Below are positions 6,437 through 10,515 of a stretch of 10,515 bases of DNA, in pieces. The position numbers and the translations under genes are program-made. The stretch lies in NCBI GenBank assembly GCA_023400335.1, contig JAEXFF010000353.1:1-10515 (forward strand). Reading direction: 5' to 3'. This DNA comes from Bacteroidota bacterium. GTDB taxonomy: Bacteria > Bacteroidota > Bacteroidia > Bacteroidales > Marinifilaceae. Position 1 is the stretch's first letter. Each line of letters opens with the position of its first letter. The notes beneath the pieces are model-generated. The model made no database searches. It was given only the letters and a program-made list of their open reading frames with translations, and had not been told where the DNA came from.

Positions 6437-7576
6437 TTATTTCAATAAAGCGGCTGCTATTACCATCCGTTGTACTTCAGAGGTTCCTTCGTATATTTCG
6501 GTAATCTTTGCATCCCTCATCATGCGTTCAACCGGATATTCACGTGTATAACCGTAGCCACCGTGGAATTGCACCGCCTTCGTCGTTGTTTCCATAGCCG
6601 TTTCCGCAGCAAATAATTTCGCCTGAGCAGCATCTACCGAATAAGACAATTTCTGATCTTTTTTATAAGCAGCCATACGTACCAGCAAACGGGCTGCCTG
6701 AATTTTTGCCTGTAAATCGGCCAGTTGGAACTGTGTATTCTGGAACTGTCCGATAGCTTTTCCGAACTGTTTACGTTCTTTTACGTATTTCACTGTTTCA
6801 TCCATAGCTCCCTGTGCAATCCCCAATGCTTGGGAAGCAATCCCGATTCTTCCTCCATCCAGGGTCTTCATGGCTATCTTAAAACCTTCTCCAATCTTTC
6901 CTAACAAATTCTGCTTTGGCACAATACAGTTCTCAAAGATCAATTCGCAGGTAGCAGATCCCCGTATACCCATTTTTTTCTCTTTCTTTCCTATGGAAAA
7001 ACCGGGGAAATCCCGTTCTACAATAAAAGCTGAAATGCCCTTTGTGCCTTTTGATTTATCAGTCATTGCCATGACGATATAAACATGAGCATAAGCAGCA
7101 TTTGTAATAAAAATCTTTGAACCGTTTAATATATAATTATCCCCTTCTTCAAAAGCCATCGTCTGTTGAGCAGAAGCATCTGTCCCCGCGTTCGGCTCTG
7201 TTAATCCGAAAGCCCCTATCCATTCTCCTGCACAAAGCTTCGGTAAATATTTTTTTCGCTGTTCTTCTGTACCAAATTCATATATAGGGGCCGCACATAA
7301 AGAAGTATGAGCCGATACAATCACTCCGGTAGTAGCACATACTCTTGACAATTCCTCCACAGCCATGGTGTAAAGAATATTATTCCCGCCAGCTCCTCCG
7401 TATTCTACAGGAAACGGGATTCCCATAATACCCAGTTTGGCCATTTTTTCTACTGTCTCTATAGGAAAACGTTCCTCTTCATCTACTTCCGCAGCTAAAG
7501 GTTTTACTTCCTTTTCGGCAAAATCCCGTATCATTTGCCGGAATAATATTTCTGTCTTCGATAATGAAAAATCCAT
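6437..7576 (-). CDS. bcd: Short-chain (butyryl-CoA) acyl-CoA dehydrogenase
   Basis: This flavoenzyme reduces crotonyl-CoA to butyryl-CoA with electrons from EtfAB, the step shared by the lysine and acetyl-CoA routes to butyrate. The ATG at 7576 gives MDFSLSKTEI and 379 residues, the usual length for clostridial-type Bcd; an in-frame TTG 39 bases upstream would add an atypical leader. The N-terminal helical domain is followed by the acyl-CoA dehydrogenase signature GLTEPNAGTDA (124-134) and FITNA at the flavin site. The C-terminal helical domain has ERKQFGKAIGQFQ (267-279), QFHGGYGY (336-343) and RMMRD (351-355). The catalytic base is Glu363 in IYEGTSEVQR, placed as in short- and medium-chain dehydrogenases. 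The immediate etfB-etfA neighbours support the butyryl-CoA assignment over a longer-chain role. Confidence 0.93.
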   Translation of the reverse strand: MDFSLSKTEILFRQMIRDFAEKEVKPLAAEVDEEERFPIETVEKMAKLGIMGIPFPVEYGGAGGNNILYTMAVEELSRVCATTGVIVSAHTSLCAAPIYEFGTEEQRKKYLPKLCAGEWIGAFGLTEPNAGTDASAQQTMAFEEGDNYILNGSKIFITNAAYAHVYIVMAMTDKSKGTKGISAFIVERDFPGFSIGKKEKKMGIRGSATCELIFENCIVPKQNLLGKIGEGFKIAMKTLDGGRIGIASQALGIAQGAMDETVKYVKERKQFGKAIGQFQNTQFQLADLQAKIQAARLLVRMAAYKKDQKLSYSVDAAQAKLFAAETAMETTTKAVQFHGGYGYTREYPVERMMRDAKITEIYEGTSEVQRMVIAAALLK

Positions 7577-7646
7577 ATTCGGTTTATTTAAAAATTTGAA
7601 AATCCAGGAACTCAATAGATAGAATGATATCTTCTTATTTCTCCTT

Positions 7647-8306
7647 TTATACAGCCATCGGCTTTAAATCATCCGCAATAATCAAAGTAGCTTCCGTAGC
7701 TGCTTTTACCTGTTCAACAGTAAATTCAGGATGAATTTCCTTCAGTACCAATCCTCGGGGAGTTACTTCAATCACGCCCATTTCCGTAACGATCATATCC
7801 ACTTGTCCTGCAGCGGTTAAAGGCAAGGTACACTTTTGCATTATTTTCGGATTTCCTTTAGCCGTATGCTCCATTGCTAAAATCACTTTCTTCGCTCCTA
7901 CCAGCAAATCCATGGCACCTCCCATTCCCGGAGTCTTTTTGCCCGGAATCATCCAGTTGGCCAAATCTCCTTTTTCATCTACCTGTAAAGCCCCCAGAAT
8001 ACTGACATCCACATGTCCTCCACGGATTATACCAAAAGAAGTGGCACTGTCAAAACTGGAAGCTCCTGCCAATGCAGTAATATAACCACCTCCGGCATTG
8101 GTCAATTCCGGATCTTCTTTACCTTCTTCAGGCGCAGGCCCCATACCCAACATACCATTCTCTGTCTGTAAAACAACCTCTACACCTTTTTTTAAATAAT
8201 TAGGGACTAACGTCGGAATTCCAATTCCCAGATTTACCACATCTCCGTCTTTCAATTCCATTGCCACTCTTTTGGCAATAACTTGTTTTATCTGATCTTT
8301 TTCCAT
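7647..8306 (-). CDS. atoA: Short-chain CoA-transferase subunit B (butyrate/acetoacetate type)
   Basis: This is the B subunit of a family I CoA-transferase (219 residues, normal size). It would transfer CoA from butyryl-CoA to acetoacetate or acetate, releasing butyrate in the cytoplasm. Residues 22-32 read DVVNLGIGIPT, the typical N-terminal beta segment. TENGMLGMG (48-56) contains the catalytic Glu49, which forms the glutamyl-CoA thioester in this family. GGGYITALAGASSFDSA (72-88) and KKTPGMGGAMDLLVGAKKVI (123-142) are further family blocks, and the end is ADDLKPMAV. The partner subunit A is not adjacent, although atoD and atoA are usually side by side; it must be encoded outside this window. 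The gene sits between kamE (68-base gap) and bcd (70-base gap). The acceptor acid is inferred from context. Confidence 0.88.
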   Translation of the reverse strand: MEKDQIKQVIAKRVAMELKDGDVVNLGIGIPTLVPNYLKKGVEVVLQTENGMLGMGPAPEEGKEDPELTNAGGGYITALAGASSFDSATSFGIIRGGHVDVSILGALQVDEKGDLANWMIPGKKTPGMGGAMDLLVGAKKVILAMEHTAKGNPKIMQKCTLPLTAAGQVDMIVTEMGVIEVTPRGLVLKEIHPEFTVEQVKAATEATLIIADDLKPMAV

Positions 8307-8374
8307 AACTTGTATATTTTTAAGTTGCTATTTTATTTATTCTCCAACTTCCCTTACAGTCCTCTGAACGTTTT

Positions 8375-9160
8375 CTATTTCATCCTTCTTTCCATTTCCT
8401 GAGCCACAAACGAAGCGACATCATCGGCATAGGTATTCATCCCAAAGCCAGCATCATATCCCAGTTCCTTGGCCAATTCATGGGAAATACGCGGACCTCC
8501 GCAAGTAAGAATTACTTTATCCCGCAACCCTTCCGCTTCCAGCATTTCCACCAATTCTGTCAGGTTTTTAATATGAATATCTTTCTGAGTAACCGTTTGA
8601 GACACCAATAATGCATCAGCCTTCAACTCTATAGCTTTAGCTATAAATTCTTCGTTGGGAACCTGACTTCCCATATTGACAGCCTCAAACATTTCGTATC
8701 TTTCCAACCCATAATGCCCTGCAAATCCTTTCATATTCATGATGGCATCAATTCCCACCGTATGCGCATCTGTTCCGGTACTGGCTCCCAATACCTTGAT
8801 CTTACGTCCGATGTGAGTCCGGATAAATTCGTCGGTTTCCGTCATGCCCCAACGGGTGGATTCTACTTTGGGTACATAAATATTGGTATAATCCACCGTA
8901 TGAGAACAACTGCCATAACAGTTGAAAAATGTAAATCCTTTTGTCAGTTCTTTATGATATACCACCAAAGGGTTTTCAAAACCCATCTTTTTCATCAGTA
9001 ATTTAGCCGCTTCTACTGCTTCCTCTCCGGCAGGAACCGGTAAAGTAAAACTGATTTGGGTCTTACCGTCATTCATGGTATCCCCGTAAGGTTTTATTTT
9101 TTTCAGATCCAGGGTCTGATCAAAATCATTCACTTCCGTTGAGTATAATCCTCCGCTCAT
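8375..9160 (-). CDS. kamE: Lysine 5,6-aminomutase, beta (cobalamin/PLP-anchoring) subunit
   Basis: KamE is the small subunit of adenosylcobalamin- and PLP-dependent lysine 5,6-aminomutase, which moves the terminal amino group of beta-lysine or D-lysine to the neighbouring carbon. It has 261 residues, like the Clostridium sticklandii enzyme. The N-terminal domain (about 30-105) includes FFNCYGSCSHTVDYTNIYV, a family hallmark. The Rossmann-like B12 domain follows with TGTDAHTVGIDAI (128-140), the base-off cobalamin motif DxHxxG: Asp131, His133 and Gly136. Lys144 (MNMK) matches by number and context the lysine that binds PLP as an internal aldimine. SQTVTQKDIHIKNL (187-200) and CGGPRISHELAKELGYDAGFG (220-240) complete the cobalamin pocket. 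It begins 56 bases after kamD, and all cofactor residues I can check are intact. Confidence 0.95.
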   Translation of the reverse strand: MSGGLYSTEVNDFDQTLDLKKIKPYGDTMNDGKTQISFTLPVPAGEEAVEAAKLLMKKMGFENPLVVYHKELTKGFTFFNCYGSCSHTVDYTNIYVPKVESTRWGMTETDEFIRTHIGRKIKVLGASTGTDAHTVGIDAIMNMKGFAGHYGLERYEMFEAVNMGSQVPNEEFIAKAIELKADALLVSQTVTQKDIHIKNLTELVEMLEAEGLRDKVILTCGGPRISHELAKELGYDAGFGMNTYADDVASFVAQEMERRMK

Positions 9161-9216
9161 AATAAAGAAAATTATCTATAGAAATTTATTTTACTAATTC
9201 ATTATAAAAAAGTCCC

Positions 9217-10515
9217 TCAATGACGCATTAGCGATATAAAAGGATTATAATAATTGGCTCCTTTCGCTTTTACTCCATCCAAACCTTTTCCTCCGTTTTT
9301 CGGACGTTTTATATCAGCAAAAATTCCTTTTTCCAAAGCAGTAAACAAACCTTCCGCTTCCATGTCTTCCAATAAAGTTATCGCTTTTTCCAAAACTTCC
9401 GCAGCACGTCTCCGGATAATACCTCCTTTTTTATATTCCACTTCATCACCTATATCTTTCATATTTCCGAAAATGTATTTGGCATTTTCGATAGAAAGGT
9501 AACGATCGGACATAAAGGGAGTATGAATCGCCTCGGTCGGCATTCCCAGTAATTGTATTCCCTGAGACGTCCAGATACCAATCATATTGAATAAAGCATC
9601 CTGAATATGCCCCCGGAAAATGTTCCCGGTCATAAATTTCGTAGGAGGCATGTATTTTAAAGTGGCCCGAGGGAAAATCTCCCGGATCATCTGCGCCTGT
9701 GCCAACTCAAACAGGAAACCGTTTTCCAGTTCCGGATCCATCTCAAAAGCATGCCCTAGCCCCATTTGCTCTTCCGGTAAACCAGCAAACAAAGCCAGTT
9801 GCTCGTTGATCAAATCGGATGCCAGCACAGTATGTGCCTGCTCTACAGCATCTGCTGTCGTCAAATAATTATCTTCGCCCGTATTAATAATAACTCCGGC
9901 AAATCCGTTGATTACCCGGGACATATACTGGTCAATAAGGGTACGCTGCATATTTATATCCCGGAAAAGAATACCATACAAAGCATCATTGAGCATCACA
10001 TCCAATCCTTCCAAGGCCCCCATGGCAGCAATTTCCGGCATGCATAAACCTGAACAATAATTACACAGACGGATGTATTTACCTACTTCTTCCCCTACTT
10101 CATCCAAAGCCTTCCGCATAATCCGGAAATTTTCCTGAGTAGCAAAAGTCCCTCCAAAACCTTCCGTAGTAGCACCATAAGGGACATAATCCAGTAAACT
10201 CTGTCCCGTAGTCCGTATAACGGCAATGATGTCAGCCCCCTGACGGGCAGCTGCCTGGGCCTGCACCACATCTTCATATATATTCCCTGTGGCTACAATA
10301 ACATACAGATAAGGCTTACGGCCTTCTCCCAAAGTCTTTATATAGTGTTCCCGCTTCTGCCGCCTTTCCTTTATCCGCTCAATACTCTGACGGATATAAG
10401 GTTCCAACGCCTTCTCAATCTCCGCATGCGAATGGGCGGGCAAACGGGTAATATCCAATTCTCCTTTTGCTACTTTTTCCGCAATCTGTTGGGGGCTATC
10501 CCCGGACTCCAACAC
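9217..10515 (-). CDS. kamD: Lysine 5,6-aminomutase, alpha subunit (5' end beyond window)
   Basis: KamD is the large catalytic subunit that pairs with KamE, forming the TIM-barrel active site under the cobalamin. The window shows 433 codons including the TGA stop. The C. sticklandii protein is about 516 residues, so some 80-90 N-terminal residues lie to the right. The first codon at the edge is GTG (Val) in the stretch VLESGDSPQQIAEKV, which continues an upstream reading frame and is not a start. Recognisable blocks are YVIVATGNIYED, IAVIRTTGQSLLDYVPYG, GFGGTFATQENFRIMRKA, LCNYCSGLCMPEIAAMGAL, GEDNYLTTADAVE, MGLGHAFEMDP, KYMPPTKFMTGNIFRGH and the C-terminal KGANYYNPFISLMRH. With KamE it points to fermentation of lysine. 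The other lysine-pathway genes are expected upstream. Confidence 0.94.
   Translation of the reverse strand: MLESGDSPQQIAEKVAKGELDITRLPAHSHAEIEKALEPYIRQSIERIKERRQKREHYIKTLGEGRKPYLYVIVATGNIYEDVVQAQAAARQGADIIAVIRTTGQSLLDYVPYGATTEGFGGTFATQENFRIMRKALDEVGEEVGKYIRLCNYCSGLCMPEIAAMGALEGLDVMLNDALYGILFRDINMQRTLIDQYMSRVINGFAGVIINTGEDNYLTTADAVEQAHTVLASDLINEQLALFAGLPEEQMGLGHAFEMDPELENGFLFELAQAQMIREIFPRATLKYMPPTKFMTGNIFRGHIQDALFNMIGIWTSQGIQLLGMPTEAIHTPFMSDRYLSIENAKYIFGNMKDIGDEVEYKKGGIIRRRAAEVLEKAITLLEDMEAEGLFTALEKGIFADIKRPKNGGKGLDGVKAKGANYYNPFISLMRH

Noticed and set aside
10095..10277. 60-residue - strand open frame within kamD
   Set aside because: It overlaps conserved kamD sequence in another frame and shows no independent coding signal.
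10513..10515. GTG at the right edge as the start of kamD
   Set aside because: The product would lack about 80-90 residues compared with known alpha subunits, and the frame is open to the edge; this is a cut gene, not a short one.

Overview
The window looks like ordinary chromosome from an anaerobic, butyrate-forming member of the Bacteroidales. Odoribacter or Butyricimonas are my best guesses, and a Porphyromonas-like relative is possible. The reasons are moderate GC content, A/T-rich leaders without Shine-Dalgarno sequences, a TAnnTTTG-type promoter element, a Bacteroidetes-style coiled-coil lipoprotein, and a gene order that resembles, from memory, the lysine-fermentation cluster of Porphyromonas gingivalis. 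The genus is inferred, not demonstrated.

Layout from left to right. (1) Positions 1-371, + strand: the 3' part of a 2-oxoacid:ferredoxin oxidoreductase gamma subunit, ending at a hairpin (389-424) that can terminate both strands. (2) 434-1522, - strand: an exported S9-type alpha/beta hydrolase with its own candidate promoter. (3) 1667-2539, - strand: a coiled-coil lipoprotein followed by a strong terminator. (4) 2540-2831: intergenic DNA with a tandem AATTGGGGA repeat, a GGGGAA/TTCCCC palindrome and a two-tier hairpin that ends the next operon. (5) 2832-10515, - strand: eight co-directional genes, transcribed right to left as kamD (cut by the window edge), kamE, atoA-like, bcd, etfB, etfA, crt and hbd, with gaps of 13-80 bases.

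How the genes work together. KamDE is the adenosylcobalamin- and PLP-dependent aminomutase that moves the terminal amino group of beta-lysine (or D-lysine) during lysine fermentation. That route reaches crotonyl-CoA through steps whose genes (kdd, kce, kal) are not in the window. Hbd and Crt make crotonyl-CoA from acetoacetyl-CoA instead. Both routes meet at Bcd-EtfAB, which reduces crotonyl-CoA to butyryl-CoA. The CoA-transferase, of which only subunit B is here, would release butyrate by moving CoA to acetoacetate or acetate. The operon is therefore a shared butyrate module fed by an amino acid and by acetyl-CoA.

I see no CRISPR array, tRNA, rRNA, insertion sequence, phage gene or defence system. 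I found no convincing undescribed system; the less expected points are the intergenic repeats and hairpin, the split CoA-transferase, the probable NADPH preference of Hbd, and the uncharacterised envelope proteins.
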